A stretch of 64,000 nt of DNA from Stutzerimonas decontaminans (GTDB lineage Bacteria > Pseudomonadota > Gammaproteobacteria > Pseudomonadales > Pseudomonadaceae), in assembly GCF_000661915.1 (NCBI RefSeq), contig NZ_CP007509.1, positions 3,919,501 to 3,983,500 on the forward strand, in the 5' to 3' direction. Positions 43,457 through 53,722 of the stretch are shown here, piece by piece (positions within the stretch are counted from its first letter, which is position 1; the number at the start of each line of letters is the position of its first letter). Under the pieces are notes generated by a model. That model worked only from the letters and a program-made list of their open reading frames with translations, was not told where the DNA came from and searched no databases. The position numbers and the translations under genes are program-made.

Positions 43457-45577
43457 TTATTGGCCTACTGCGACCGCTCTATAGTTGAGGATTCTAGGCG
43501 TCAGAAAGACCAGAAGCTCGGATTTTTTATCCTCAACGATATCCCGGCGGAACAAACGACCCACGAAAGGAACATCACCCAAGAACGGGACTTTCTCGAT
43601 GCTGCTGATCTGACTGTTGGAGAATACACCACCGATGACGATTGTTTCTCCATCCGTCACGAGCACCTTGGCATTGACTTCATTCTTGTTGATTGGCGGC
43701 ACGCCATTCAGGGCGTTAGCGAAATCAGGAGCATCCTTGGTGACCTTGACCTCCATGATGATGCGGTTGTCGGGTGTTATCTGCGGAGTCACTTCAAGCG
43801 ACAGAGCTGCCTCCTTGAACGAGGTCGACGTCGCACCGCTTGAGCTTGCCTCCTGATATGGAATCTCCGACCCTTTAAGGATCTTGGCTGTTTCTTTATC
43901 CGCGGTTACGACCTTCGGCTGAGAAACAATCTCTCCATTTCCTGTCTTTTCCATTGCAGACAGCTGAAGATCCAAGATGCCGTAGTCCGATACGTACCCA
44001 ATCCCTATACCAGCAGTACTATTCGCAACACCCAGGTCGACAAATGGAACCGGGGCTAAAGCATCCTTTAAGGTGAAGTTACCGACCTTGTCAGTACCAG
44101 GCAAACCCGCTCGCCCGGTATCTTCGTCAACACCGATCGCGCCATCCTTACCGTAGAAGCCCCAATTATCATTGGTATAGCTGCCACCCCAACGCACTCC
44201 AAGCGCCTTGTCGTACCCAACGTTAGCCTCGACGATCCTCGCCTCGATCATCACCTGCCTTACCGGAATATCCAGCTGAGCTACGATCCGGCGGAGCTCA
44301 TCGAGCCGCTCTTGCGTCTGATAAGCAATGATATTGTTCGTCCGATCATCAACCGCAATCGAGCCGCGATCCTCTGCGACCGCATTGGCACTAGTCACCG
44401 ATTGAAACAACCGAGCAATATCTGCCGCCTTGGCATAATTGACCTGTACAACCTCCCGACGCAGCGGGGCGAGCTCGGCAATCTGGCGTTGCGATTCCAG
44501 CTCCTGCCGCTCACGAGCAGCGATCTCGTCGGCCGGGGCGACTAGCAGCACATTGCCAACCTGCCGTTTGTCCAACCCCTTGGTTTTCAATACCAGATCA
44601 AGGGCCTGATCCCAGGGCACATTCTGTAGTCGCAGTGTGATATTGCCACTGACTGTGTCGCTCGCTACCAAGTTCAGATCAGTGAAGTCAGCGATCAGCT
44701 GCAGCACAGAACGAACATCGATGTCTTGAAAGTTAAGCGAGAGCTTTTCGCCTGAATAGGCGAAACGGTCAGCCTTGCGCTTGTCCGCTTCATCCTCGGC
44801 TAGAGGCTTAACGCTGATCGTCAGCTTATTATCAGTTTGATAAGCCAAGTAGTCATAGCGCCCTGTCGGCTCGATTGCAATGCTGGTCTTATCTGCCTGC
44901 GCAGTGGCATCGACGAACCGTACGGGTGTAGCAAAATCCTGAACGTCGAGGCGAACCCGCAGAGACTCGGGCAGCTGCGTCTTGTCGAAAATGACGCGAA
45001 TCTTGCCGCCCTGCTCTTCAATGGTAGGACTTATCGAAGGGTCAGACAGGCTGATAACCACATTACCAGCACCATCATCACCACGACGAAAATCAATATT
45101 CTCGACCGCCTTACCAACCAGTGCAGATTTTGCAGGCGCTGAGACTACTGAGGGAGCTACAGCCGCTGCTGAAGAAACCGCAGAACTGCCAGCCCCCCCA
45201 CTCTCGCCCAGCACTACAAACAGATTATTGCCATCTACTCGCGTGGAGTAAGGCACAAGAGAGGTCAAGTTGACTATGAGCCGTGTGCGCCCTTGAGCCT
45301 CAACAACGGTTACGCTTCGCGCGTTGCCAACTCCAAGCTCGCGATTCTTAGCCCCGAGGTTGTTCGAGACACCAGGAAGATCGAGCGCGATGCGCGCAGG
45401 CTGGTCCAACGTGTATCCACGCGGCGACGCAACCGGCTCGTCAAAAGCGAGTTTCAGCTCGACGCGATCGCCAGGCAGCGCCGCAACATCAAGAGCATTA
45501 AGTTTGGCCGCCAGCAGAGCAGGCGAGAGAAATGCCGCCAGCAGAGCAACGCCTAGGCGTGAAAGGGTAGTGTTCAT
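43457..45577 (-). CDS. pilQ: Type IV pilus secretin PilQ
   Basis: PilQ forms the outer-membrane channel for type IV pili. The 706-residue protein has a signal peptide ([19 protein letters not shown]), two AMIN domains that bind peptidoglycan (about 25-270), N0 and N1 domains ([39 protein letters not shown]) and the secretin domain with [24 protein letters not shown] split around residue 425, and [15 protein letters not shown] near the end. I start at ATG 45577 with GGAAG six bases upstream, preferring it to ATG 45616. It is the last of the five pil genes and is followed by aroK after four bases. Confidence 0.95.
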   Translation of the reverse strand: MNTTLSRLGVALLAAFLSPALLAAKLNALDVAALPGDRVELKLAFDEPVASPRGYTLDQPARIALDLPGVSNNLGAKNRELGVGNARSVTVVEAQGRTRLIVNLTSLVPYSTRVDGNNLFVVLGESGGAGSSAVSSAAAVAPSVVSAPAKSALVGKAVENIDFRRGDDGAGNVVISLSDPSISPTIEEQGGKIRVIFDKTQLPESLRVRLDVQDFATPVRFVDATAQADKTSIAIEPTGRYDYLAYQTDNKLTISVKPLAEDEADKRKADRFAYSGEKLSLNFQDIDVRSVLQLIADFTDLNLVASDTVSGNITLRLQNVPWDQALDLVLKTKGLDKRQVGNVLLVAPADEIAARERQELESQRQIAELAPLRREVVQVNYAKAADIARLFQSVTSANAVAEDRGSIAVDDRTNNIIAYQTQERLDELRRIVAQLDIPVRQVMIEARIVEANVGYDKALGVRWGGSYTNDNWGFYGKDGAIGVDEDTGRAGLPGTDKVGNFTLKDALAPVPFVDLGVANSTAGIGIGYVSDYGILDLQLSAMEKTGNGEIVSQPKVVTADKETAKILKGSEIPYQEASSSGATSTSFKEAALSLEVTPQITPDNRIIMEVKVTKDAPDFANALNGVPPINKNEVNAKVLVTDGETIVIGGVFSNSQISSIEKVPFLGDVPFVGRLFRRDIVEDKKSELLVFLTPRILNYRAVAVGQ

Positions 45578-45630
45578 AAATTGCTTCCGTTGTGCAGACC
45601 GGTAAAGGTTTTCCATGCTTTTGCCCCGCG

Positions 45631-46158
45631 CTAGGCGCGCTCTTTCAAAGTCAGACTGCGCGGGCGTTCAAGCCACCCACCCTCTCCATCAGGAACGATT
45701 TCCACTACATCCACCCCGGCTTCGCTTATTTCAACTATGCGGCCGTGGTTACGTCCCAGATAGTCACCGATCTTGACTCGATGAACGCCATCCCCGCCTT
45801 TGATCAACGCGTATCGCCCTCCCCCATTGGTTAGCGTACCGACCATGGTGAAGTTCTCGATATTGAAACCTTCAAGGAACTGCTTGACACGCGACTCATC
45901 GGGCTTGATGTCCTTCGACCCCCTTTGCCGCTGCGCCAGATCGAGCTTAACTGGCGGCTGGAACGGATGACGCAGGGCTGCCGCGCTATAGGTAAAGGCC
46001 TCATAAGGTATAAATGCAGGAAGCGGCTCGATTGTGCCTTTCGGCTTAGCCCTAACTTCATCCAAGTATCGCTGCAGATCGCTGAAGTCTGCATTGCCCC
46101 CGCAGCCCGTAAGGACCGCCAAGCTTAAACCCAGCGCAGTGAGTCGCCCCCCCTTCAT
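45631..46158 (-). CDS. pilP: Type IV pilus inner-membrane lipoprotein PilP
   Basis: A 175-residue lipoprotein with the lipobox VLTGC (C19) and Gly after the cysteine. The C-terminal HR domain (TMVGTLTNGGGRYALIKGGDG, VKIGDYLGRNHGRI) contacts the PilQ N0 domain, linking the inner-membrane PilNO complex to the secretin. It overlaps pilO by four bases and precedes pilQ by 53 bases. Length and domain order are standard. Confidence 0.94.
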   Translation of the reverse strand: MKGGRLTALGLSLAVLTGCGGNADFSDLQRYLDEVRAKPKGTIEPLPAFIPYEAFTYSAAALRHPFQPPVKLDLAQRQRGSKDIKPDESRVKQFLEGFNIENFTMVGTLTNGGGRYALIKGGDGVHRVKIGDYLGRNHGRIVEISEAGVDVVEIVPDGEGGWLERPRSLTLKERA

Positions 46159-46778
46159 TTCTGCAGCCCCTTGTCGTTATAGCGGTAAGTCTTGGCAACG
46201 ATGCTCATCCGCAACTTCGATGTCGTGTCATTCTTCTCCGGGATGATCTCGAAATCATGCAGCGTAACGATTCGAGGAAGGCTCGAAACACCGCTAACAA
46301 AGGTAGCCAAATCGTGATAACCACCTACGACTTTTATATTTATCGGCAACTCGATGTAAAACTGCTGCGCAACCTCTGGCTGGAGTTTTATTTCCTCAAA
46401 CTCCAAGCCACTACCCAAGCCCGTACGGGTAATGTCCTCCAGTAGACCAGGAACCTCGGTATCACTGGGCAACTGCCGGAGCAACGCACCGAAGGAAGTT
46501 TCCATCTCTGCCATCTGGTCTTTATAGGCTTCTAAATTAGCCGCCTGAAATGCCTTGGTTGAAAACTGCTGTTTTAGCGTTACTTCCTGAGCTTGCTGCT
46601 GCTCCAACTGGATCTGCATGTCTTGCAAATGGAAGTAATAACCCAGACCGAGCACCGCCGCGAGCAAAAAGGCACCTGCTATGAACTTGACCGGACCGGG
46701 CCAAGATCCAAGATTATTTAAATCGAGATCCGCAAAATCGACCTTACGAAGACTATCTAACGATTCAGCCAGGCTCAT
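46155..46778 (-). CDS. pilO: Type IV pilus alignment protein PilO
   Basis: A 207-residue bitopic inner-membrane protein: a short cytoplasmic part, one membrane span (FIAGAFLLAAVLGLGYYF, about 30-48), a coiled coil (about 50-95) and a ferredoxin-like periplasmic domain with ELPINIKVVGGYHDLATFV. It dimerises with PilN and aligns the secretin with the motor complex. It overlaps pilN and pilP by four bases on each side, which indicates translational coupling and fixed stoichiometry. Confidence 0.94.
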   Translation of the reverse strand: MSLAESLDSLRKVDFADLDLNNLGSWPGPVKFIAGAFLLAAVLGLGYYFHLQDMQIQLEQQQAQEVTLKQQFSTKAFQAANLEAYKDQMAEMETSFGALLRQLPSDTEVPGLLEDITRTGLGSGLEFEEIKLQPEVAQQFYIELPINIKVVGGYHDLATFVSGVSSLPRIVTLHDFEIIPEKNDTTSKLRMSIVAKTYRYNDKGLQK

Positions 46779-47346
46779 GGCTTTGCTCCTTCCGTGGCAA
46801 CGACCGGCTGCGTCTGCTGCACCGTCAACTGGAACACGTTCTCCTGATCTACGGCGCCCGCAGTGACAGCCTTAACCTCATTCAGATTGGGCGACTGGAG
46901 CCAGTCGGAGCTATCAAGATTGCGCATGAGATTTGAAACACGGTTGTTGGACTCGGCAGCCCCAACGATCGCGATGTTCTTTCCGTTCATTTTAAGCGAC
47001 GTGAAATAAACACCGTCCGGCAAGGTTCTGACGAGCTGATCGAAGACGCGACCAATAATTGGCCGATTTCCTTGGAGATCCTGAATGATCTTCATTCGCT
47101 CCAAGAGCTGCTGCCTACGCTCTTTCAACTCCTTGATCTCTTTAATGCGCGCATCAAGGACCGCGATCTCTTTCTTGACGAACTCGTTACGGGCATTTTG
47201 ATGCTCAATAGCCCCCTGAAAATAACGGTCACCAAGGAAAACCAGGCCCACGGCCACAACCAGCACGCCGACAAGAGAGGCGAGAAAACGCTGCTTTCGC
47301 TCTTCGCGTAGCTGTTCACGCCACGGAAGTAAATTGATCTGCGCCA

Positions 47347-47347
<1 letters not shown>
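46775..47347 (-). CDS. pilN: Type IV pilus alignment protein PilN
   Basis: A 190-residue bitopic protein that begins with the conserved INLLPWRE motif (residues 4-11), by which its cytoplasmic tail binds PilM. A membrane span (FLASLVGVLVVAVGLVFLG) is followed by a coiled coil (about 50-95) and the periplasmic domain (LPDGVYFTSLKMNGKNIAI). It overlaps pilM by one base and pilO by four. All features are standard for the family. Confidence 0.95.
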
Positions 47348-48438
<1,091 letters not shown>

Positions 48439-48517
48439 TTACGGATTAATTATGTTTATCCACATTAGATAACAGCCTTGACAGAAGCGCAAATGGCTAC
48501 CTGGCAAAAAAAGCGCA

Positions 48518-48523
48518 TATAAT
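48518..48523 (+). promoter_or_regulatory. Candidate -10 element of ponA
   Basis: TATAAT within GCATATAATG, about 70 bases before the ponA start. No convincing -35 lies 16-18 bases upstream, so only the -10 is proposed. Confidence 0.35.
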
Positions 48524-48591
48524 GTGAACGGTTTTCCCTTTCAGCATCGCCGCCGCTCCTCCCCCCAAAATCCTGGATTCCAAGAACCCCG

Positions 48592-51009
48592 ATGCGTTTT
48601 TTGAAATTTCTTCTCTGGTCGTGCTTCGCAGTTTTTTGCGCCCTGTTGCTCAGCGTCAGCGGTGCATTTCTCTACCTCAGCCCCAACCTGCCTTCGGTCG
48701 ACTCGCTTCGCAGCATACAGCTGCAGATTCCGCTGCGGGTCTACAGCGCCGATGACAAGCTGATTGCGGAGTTCGGCGAGATGCGACGCTCGCCTATTCG
48801 TTTCGAAGAAATCCCCCAAGAATTCATCCAGGCGCTACTTGCCGCAGAGGATGACAATTTCGCCAATCATTATGGCGTCGACATAACCGGCCTGATGCGC
48901 GCTGCCACGCAATTATTGAAAAGCGGACAGATTCAGACCGGCGGCAGCACGATCACCATGCAGGTGGCAAAGAACTACTTCCTCACCAGCGAACGCAGCT
49001 TCTCGCGCAAGATCAATGAAATTCTGCTGGCCCTGCAGATCGAGCGCGAGCTCAGTAAAAACGAGATCCTTGAGCTGTACGTCAACAAGATTTACCTAGG
49101 CAATCGGGCCTATGGGATCGAGGCGGCCTCCCAGGTGTATTACGGCAAGCCCATCGCCGAACTAAGCATCGCACAACTCGCCATGATCGCGGGCTTGCCG
49201 AAGGCACCCTCGGCCTTTAACCCATTGGTCAACCCAAGCCGCAGCAAGGAACGCCGTGATTGGATTCTGGGCCGAATGTACAGACTTGGCTCACTCGATG
49301 ACTTAGCTTATCGGCAGGCGCTGGCCGAACCTGAGACCGCCCGCTATCACGGCGCCGCACCTGAACTGGATGCGTCCTATATAGCCGAGATGGCCCGAGC
49401 CGAGATGGTCGGCCGGTTCGGTAGCGCGGCGTACACCGATGGCTTCAGGGTGCATACCACAGTGTCCAGCGAGCGGCAGATAGCGGCTAACGCTGCACTT
49501 AACAGCGGCCTTATCGAATACGACCAACGACACGGCTATCGCGGGCCCGAGGCTCGCCTCGCTGAGCTACCCCGCGATAGCTGGATGCAGGAGCTTGCCA
49601 AGTACAGAGGCTTGGGCGGCTTACAACCTGCCGTAGTTACGCAAGTCGAGAACAGCGGCATCCTTGTTCTCACCCGCGACGGCAAAGAGCAGCCCGTGAG
49701 TTGGGAGAGCATGAAATGGGCCCGCCCATTCCTGGGCGTCAATAGCATGGGGCCCAGGCCCCAACGCCCTGCGGACGTGGTGAAGGTTGGCGATATCGTG
49801 CGCATTCGTTGGCAGGAAGAGACCGCTGCGTTCAGCCAAGTCCCGCTGGCACAAGCAGCCTTGGTCTCCCTTGACCCGCAAGACGGATCGATCGAAGCAC
49901 TGGCGGGTGGCTTCTCCTTTGGCCAAAGCAACTACAACCGCGCCATCCAAGCCAAGCGTCAGCCCGGCTCGAGCTTCAAGCCCTTCATTTATAGCGCGGC
50001 ACTGGACGCGGGCTACACCGCAGCGAGCCTGGTCAACGACTCCCCCATCGTTTTTGTTGAGCAGGGCATGGATCGAATCTGGCGCCCCAAGAATGACAAC
50101 AATACCTTTCTCGGACCGATCCGCATGCGGGAGGCATTGTACAAATCGAGAAACCTGGTTTCGATCCGCCTGCTGCAGACGATGGGTATCGATCATACGG
50201 TCGACTACATCAGCCGCTTCGGCTTCAACCCGCAAGACCTGCCTCGCAACCTATCACTGGCGCTGGGCACGGCCACGCTGACACCAATGGAAATTGCCAC
50301 CGGCTGGACGACCTTCGCTAACGGTGGCTACAAGATCGAGCCGTACCTTATTCAAAGGATCGAAGATCGGGAGGGCAATCTGGTCTTTGAAGCCAACCCG
50401 GCACGGGTCCCGCAACGCGATGCCCAGCATGCAGAGGCCGATGCCGCGCCCGCAAGTCATGTATCTGGCGCAGACGAATCGACAGAGACGGAGCCGCGAC
50501 TCGCCGAGCAAGTGCTGGACGAGCGCACTGCCTACATCATGACCAGCATGCTGCAGGACGTTATCAAACGCGGCACAGGCCGTCGTGCGCTGGCCATGGG
50601 CCGAAATGACATCGCCGGTAAGACCGGCACTACCAACGACTCCATAGACAGCTGGTTCTCCGGCTATAACGCTGACATTGTTACCACGGTGTGGGCGGGC
50701 TTCGATCAGCCGCAAAGCCTTGGTCGCAACGAGTATGGCGGCACGGTCGCGCTGCCGATCTGGATGAGCTACATGAGTGCCGTACTCAAGGACACCCCCG
50801 AGCATCCACCGGCGGAACCGGACGGGCTGCTCAAACTGCGCATTGACCCGGTCAGCGGCCGGGCGGCGACGCCGAGCACGCCCGACGCCTATTTCGAGGT
50901 GTTCAAAAGCGAAGATTCGCCGCCCCCGATGGGCGAGTTCGACCCTGGCTACCAAGCGCCCGGCAGCCCACTGCCCGCTGATGAAGCAGCACCGCTCGAC
51001 CTGTTCTGA
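48592..51009 (+). CDS. ponA: Penicillin-binding protein 1A (bifunctional transglycosylase/transpeptidase)
   Basis: This class A PBP polymerises and cross-links peptidoglycan. The 805-residue protein has a membrane anchor (FLLWSCFAVFCALLLSVSGAFLY split around residues 5-27), a GT51 domain with LLAAEDDNFANHYGVD (catalytic Glu), GGSTITMQVAKNYFL and KNEILELYVNKIYLGNRAYG, an OB-like insert, and the transpeptidase domain with SxxK in PGSSFKPF, SRN in YKSRNLVS and KTGTTND. It is divergent from pilM, as in other pseudomonads, and ends at a strong terminator. Both active sites are complete. Confidence 0.95.
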   Translation: MRFLKFLLWSCFAVFCALLLSVSGAFLYLSPNLPSVDSLRSIQLQIPLRVYSADDKLIAEFGEMRRSPIRFEEIPQEFIQALLAAEDDNFANHYGVDITGLMRAATQLLKSGQIQTGGSTITMQVAKNYFLTSERSFSRKINEILLALQIERELSKNEILELYVNKIYLGNRAYGIEAASQVYYGKPIAELSIAQLAMIAGLPKAPSAFNPLVNPSRSKERRDWILGRMYRLGSLDDLAYRQALAEPETARYHGAAPELDASYIAEMARAEMVGRFGSAAYTDGFRVHTTVSSERQIAANAALNSGLIEYDQRHGYRGPEARLAELPRDSWMQELAKYRGLGGLQPAVVTQVENSGILVLTRDGKEQPVSWESMKWARPFLGVNSMGPRPQRPADVVKVGDIVRIRWQEETAAFSQVPLAQAALVSLDPQDGSIEALAGGFSFGQSNYNRAIQAKRQPGSSFKPFIYSAALDAGYTAASLVNDSPIVFVEQGMDRIWRPKNDNNTFLGPIRMREALYKSRNLVSIRLLQTMGIDHTVDYISRFGFNPQDLPRNLSLALGTATLTPMEIATGWTTFANGGYKIEPYLIQRIEDREGNLVFEANPARVPQRDAQHAEADAAPASHVSGADESTETEPRLAEQVLDERTAYIMTSMLQDVIKRGTGRRALAMGRNDIAGKTGTTNDSIDSWFSGYNADIVTTVWAGFDQPQSLGRNEYGGTVALPIWMSYMSAVLKDTPEHPPAEPDGLLKLRIDPVSGRAATPSTPDAYFEVFKSEDSPPPMGEFDPGYQAPGSPLPADEAAPLDLF

Positions 51010-51034
51010 TTGCCGAAGCATTTTTCGAGGAACA

Positions 51035-51060
51035 AAAAACCCCGCCTAGGCGGGGTTTCT
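51035..51060. terminator. Bidirectional terminator between ponA and maeB
   Basis: AAACCCCGCC and GGCGGGGTTT form a ten-base stem around TA, with A and T runs on either side. It serves the convergent ponA and maeB genes. Confidence 0.9.
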
Positions 51061-51076
51061 GTTTATTCAATGACGA

Positions 51077-52345
51077 TCAGCCGTTGAATACGTCGTGTAC
51101 CGACTGCAGCGGGTAGTGCGAGGGGTAAGGCAGCGTCGCCACACCGCTTTCGATCGCCGCCTTGGCGACAGCATCAGATACCAGCGTGATCAAGCGCGGA
51201 TCCATCGGTTTCGGGATGATGTACTCGCGCCCGAACTCCAGGCTATCCACTCCATAAGCAGCTGCCACTTCAGCCGGCACTGGCAACTTAGCGAGCTCAC
51301 GCAGCGCATTGGCGGCGGCGATCTTCATTTCCTCGTTGATGCGCTTGGCACGAACGTCCAGCGCACCGCGGAAGATGAACGGGAAGCCGAGCACATTATT
51401 GACCTGGTTCGGATAGTCCGAACGACCGGTGGCCATGATGACATCGGAGCGCGTTGCATGTGCGAGCTCAGGGCTGATTTCCGGATCAGGATTGGAACAG
51501 GCGAAGACCACCGGATTGGCTGCCATGCGCTTTAGACCCTCAGCGCTCAGCAGGTTGGCGCCTGACAGGCCGACGAAAACGTCGGCGCCTTCGAGGGCGT
51601 CGTCCAGCGTGCGCTTGTCGGTCTCATGAGCGAATACAGCCTTGTACTGATTCAGATCGTCACGACCAGCGTGGATCACGCCCTTGCGGTCGATCATGAA
51701 GATGTTCTCGATCTTTGCTCCCATGCTGACCAGCAGCTTCATGCACGACGTCGCAGCCGCACCGGCGCCGAGGCAGACAATCTTGGCCTGCTCAAGCGTC
51801 TTGCCGGCGATTTCCAGCGCGTTCAGCATGCCTGCCGCTGTGACGATGGCCGTTCCATGCTGATCATCATGGAAAACTGGAATGTCGCACTGCTCGATCA
51901 ATGCACGTTCGATCTCGAAGCACTCGGGTGCCTTGATGTCCTCAAGGTTGATACCACCGAAGGTGATGGAGATGCGTTTGACGGTATCGATGAAAGCCTG
52001 AGGGCTTTCGGCATCGACTTCGATGTCGAATACGTCGACGCCGGCGAATCGCTTGAACAGCACGCCCTTGCCTTCCATCACCGGCTTGGATGCCAGAGGA
52101 CCGAGGTTACCCAGGCCCAGAATAGCGGTGCCATCGGAGATAACCGCAACCAGGTTGCCTTTACCTGTGTAACGGTAAGCCAGCTCCGCATCGCGAGCGA
52201 TCTCACGAACAGGCTCGGCGACGCCCGGACTGTAGGCCAGGGACAGGTCACGAGCGGTGGCGGTGGGCTTGGTCAGCTCGACGCTCAGTTTTCCCGGACG
52301 GGGTTGGGCATGGTATTCGAGCGCGGCAGTTTTCAGGTCAGTCAT
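51077..52345 (-). CDS. Malic enzyme (short, malic-domain only)
   Basis: A 422-residue malate dehydrogenase (decarboxylating) that makes pyruvate and NAD(P)H from malate. It has the N-terminal malic domain ([35 protein letters not shown] with the substrate lysine and metal residues nearby, [11 protein letters not shown]) and an NAD-binding domain ([17 protein letters not shown]). It lacks the phosphotransacetylase-like C-terminal half of E. coli MaeB (about 760 residues), as in other pseudomonads that carry a short form here. Cofactor preference cannot be read. The ATG has GGAAA upstream. It is convergent with ponA. Confidence 0.93.
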   Translation of the reverse strand: MTDLKTAALEYHAQPRPGKLSVELTKPTATARDLSLAYSPGVAEPVREIARDAELAYRYTGKGNLVAVISDGTAILGLGNLGPLASKPVMEGKGVLFKRFAGVDVFDIEVDAESPQAFIDTVKRISITFGGINLEDIKAPECFEIERALIEQCDIPVFHDDQHGTAIVTAAGMLNALEIAGKTLEQAKIVCLGAGAAATSCMKLLVSMGAKIENIFMIDRKGVIHAGRDDLNQYKAVFAHETDKRTLDDALEGADVFVGLSGANLLSAEGLKRMAANPVVFACSNPDPEISPELAHATRSDVIMATGRSDYPNQVNNVLGFPFIFRGALDVRAKRINEEMKIAAANALRELAKLPVPAEVAAAYGVDSLEFGREYIIPKPMDPRLITLVSDAVAKAAIESGVATLPYPSHYPLQSVHDVFNG

Positions 52346-52498
52346 GTGGCATTTCCGCTTATTTTACTGGGACAGACAGGCGGTCGAGCATACGCCAAGA
52401 ACAAGCGGACTCACAAGCCAGTCGCCAAGCAGACTGTCAAGCCCGAGCCAGTAAGACTTTCCGGGTAGATGGAGCCCGGTCAGCAATCAGGAAATCGC

Positions 52499-53293
52499 TC
52501 AGCGAGACAGGCCCAGCATGGCCGGATGGGTAACGCGCAACATCCAGCGAGCCCGGCTCGAGCCAGCCCGCCCACGACGATCAACCACCCAGCCTCGCGG
52601 CTCAAGTCGCTGCCCCGCGAGGGCATCCAGTGCGCGAAGATCGAATGCTTCGAACGCCTGGGGCGGAATATGCACCACCAGCGGCCCGTCCATTTCCAGC
52701 CAATAACCGCCGCGATTGCGCTCGACCCGCTCGACTTTGGCAGCGATCAGCGTGAAGCCGCCCTGCCTCAGCGACTGCGGCGAGCGTGGCGTCAGCTTGC
52801 GCCAGATGCCAAGACGATCCTGTCGGCCCTGCTGCTCTGCTCGCTGATGACAGCCTACCAATGCCGTGTTCGGCGCAATGGCGACCATAAAGCCGAGACC
52901 TTCAGCGAGCAGCGCAGCCTCAAGGTTGCGACCTCGGGCGTCGTAGGCATGGGCCAGGGTACGCCCGTAGCGGTCCTGGCGCTCGCGCCCCATAACCAGC
53001 CCCACCCGCCCATCACTGGCCTTCACCAGTGCCTGCAGCCGCCGCTGCGCCGCTATGGCATAGGGCTCCGCGCTGCGACCGTCACGACCCAGCTCCGGCG
53101 TGTTGATACCGATCAGGCGGACGTTGCGCCCATCGACCAAGCGCAGCGTGTCACCATCTACTACTCGCGCGACCTCCACCGTAGGCAAGCGCCCAGGCGA
53201 TGGGCAAAAAGCCAGCGCTTGAACTTGCCAGAAGACGGAAACGAAAAAGGCGCCCACCAGGGACGCCTTTTTTATGTGCTCGGAAAACCTCAT
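52499..53293 (-). CDS. Secreted thermonuclease-like protein (SNase domain)
   Basis: A 264-residue protein with a signal peptide (ASLVGAFFVSVFWQVQALA, cleavage near residue 27) and a staphylococcal-nuclease-like OB domain: VARVVDGDTLRLVDGRNVRLIG in two blocks, INTPELGRDG, and RERQDRYGRTLAHAYD with the catalytic Arg/Glu pattern. A C-terminal extension (about 170-264) is of unknown role. I chose ATG 53293; upstream in-frame starts would run through rpmE. Its first codons coincide with the rpmE terminator hairpin (53244-53273), so its transcription is likely limited. Pseudomonads have a nuclease gene at this site beside rpmE. Confidence 0.85.
   Translation of the reverse strand: MRFSEHIKKASLVGAFFVSVFWQVQALAFCPSPGRLPTVEVARVVDGDTLRLVDGRNVRLIGINTPELGRDGRSAEPYAIAAQRRLQALVKASDGRVGLVMGRERQDRYGRTLAHAYDARGRNLEAALLAEGLGFMVAIAPNTALVGCHQRAEQQGRQDRLGIWRKLTPRSPQSLRQGGFTLIAAKVERVERNRGGYWLEMDGPLVVHIPPQAFEAFDLRALDALAGQRLEPRGWVVDRRGRAGSSRARWMLRVTHPAMLGLSR
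53244..53273 (-). terminator. rpmE terminator that lies inside the nuclease coding sequence
   Basis: AAAAAAGGCG and CGCC followed by TTTTT (minus strand) form a terminator-like hairpin around an 11-base loop. It falls about 40 bases after the rpmE stop and within codons of the nuclease signal peptide (IKKASLVGAFF). Confidence 0.7.
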
Positions 53294-53313
53294 CGGATTC
53301 CCAGTACGCCAGC

Positions 53314-53526
53314 TTACTTGGCGCCGAACACACCGAAACGCTGTTTGAAGCGATCGATACGGCCGCCGGTATCCAGCACCTTCTGCTTGCCGGTGTAGAA
53401 CGGGTGGCACTCGGAGCACACGTCGAGGCTCAGGTTCTTGCCCAGCGTGGAGCGGGTCTTGATGACGTTGCCACAGCTGCAGGTGGCCTCGATTTCGACG
53501 TAATTAGGATGGATATCGGCTTTCAT
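53314..53526 (-). CDS. rpmE: 50S ribosomal protein L31 (zinc-binding form)
   Basis: L31 is a 70-residue protein of the 50S subunit that bridges to the 30S. It begins [20 protein letters not shown] and has the four-cysteine zinc site (CSC near residues 16-18, then CSEC at about 37-40), which defines the zinc-dependent form; a zinc-free paralogue is often encoded elsewhere and used when zinc is scarce. ATG 53526 is the homologous start; an in-frame ATG at 53556 adds ten untypical residues. It is divergent from priA, an arrangement known from other gammaproteobacteria. Confidence 0.96.
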   Translation of the reverse strand: MKADIHPNYVEIEATCSCGNVIKTRSTLGKNLSLDVCSECHPFYTGKQKVLDTGGRIDRFKQRFGVFGAK

Positions 53527-53722
53527 GGTGAATCCTCTAGGATTGTGTGCCGCCACCCGACCCTATGTCGAGTACCGCACGAAGTAGGGCGCGAATCATA
53601 CCAGAGCGCTAGGGTGATGCAAGCACAGGCGACCGGTGTGCAGCCCCGGAGCGGATGCGCTTATCGCCGGCAGCGGACGTTACGATCGTTTACCATCGCC
53701 GCTCACTGCCAAGGATCATCGC

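Noticed and set aside
48478-48523. TTGACA (48478-48483) as the -35 of ponA with TATAAT at 48518
   Set aside because: The spacer would be 34 bases, far from the 16-18 needed.
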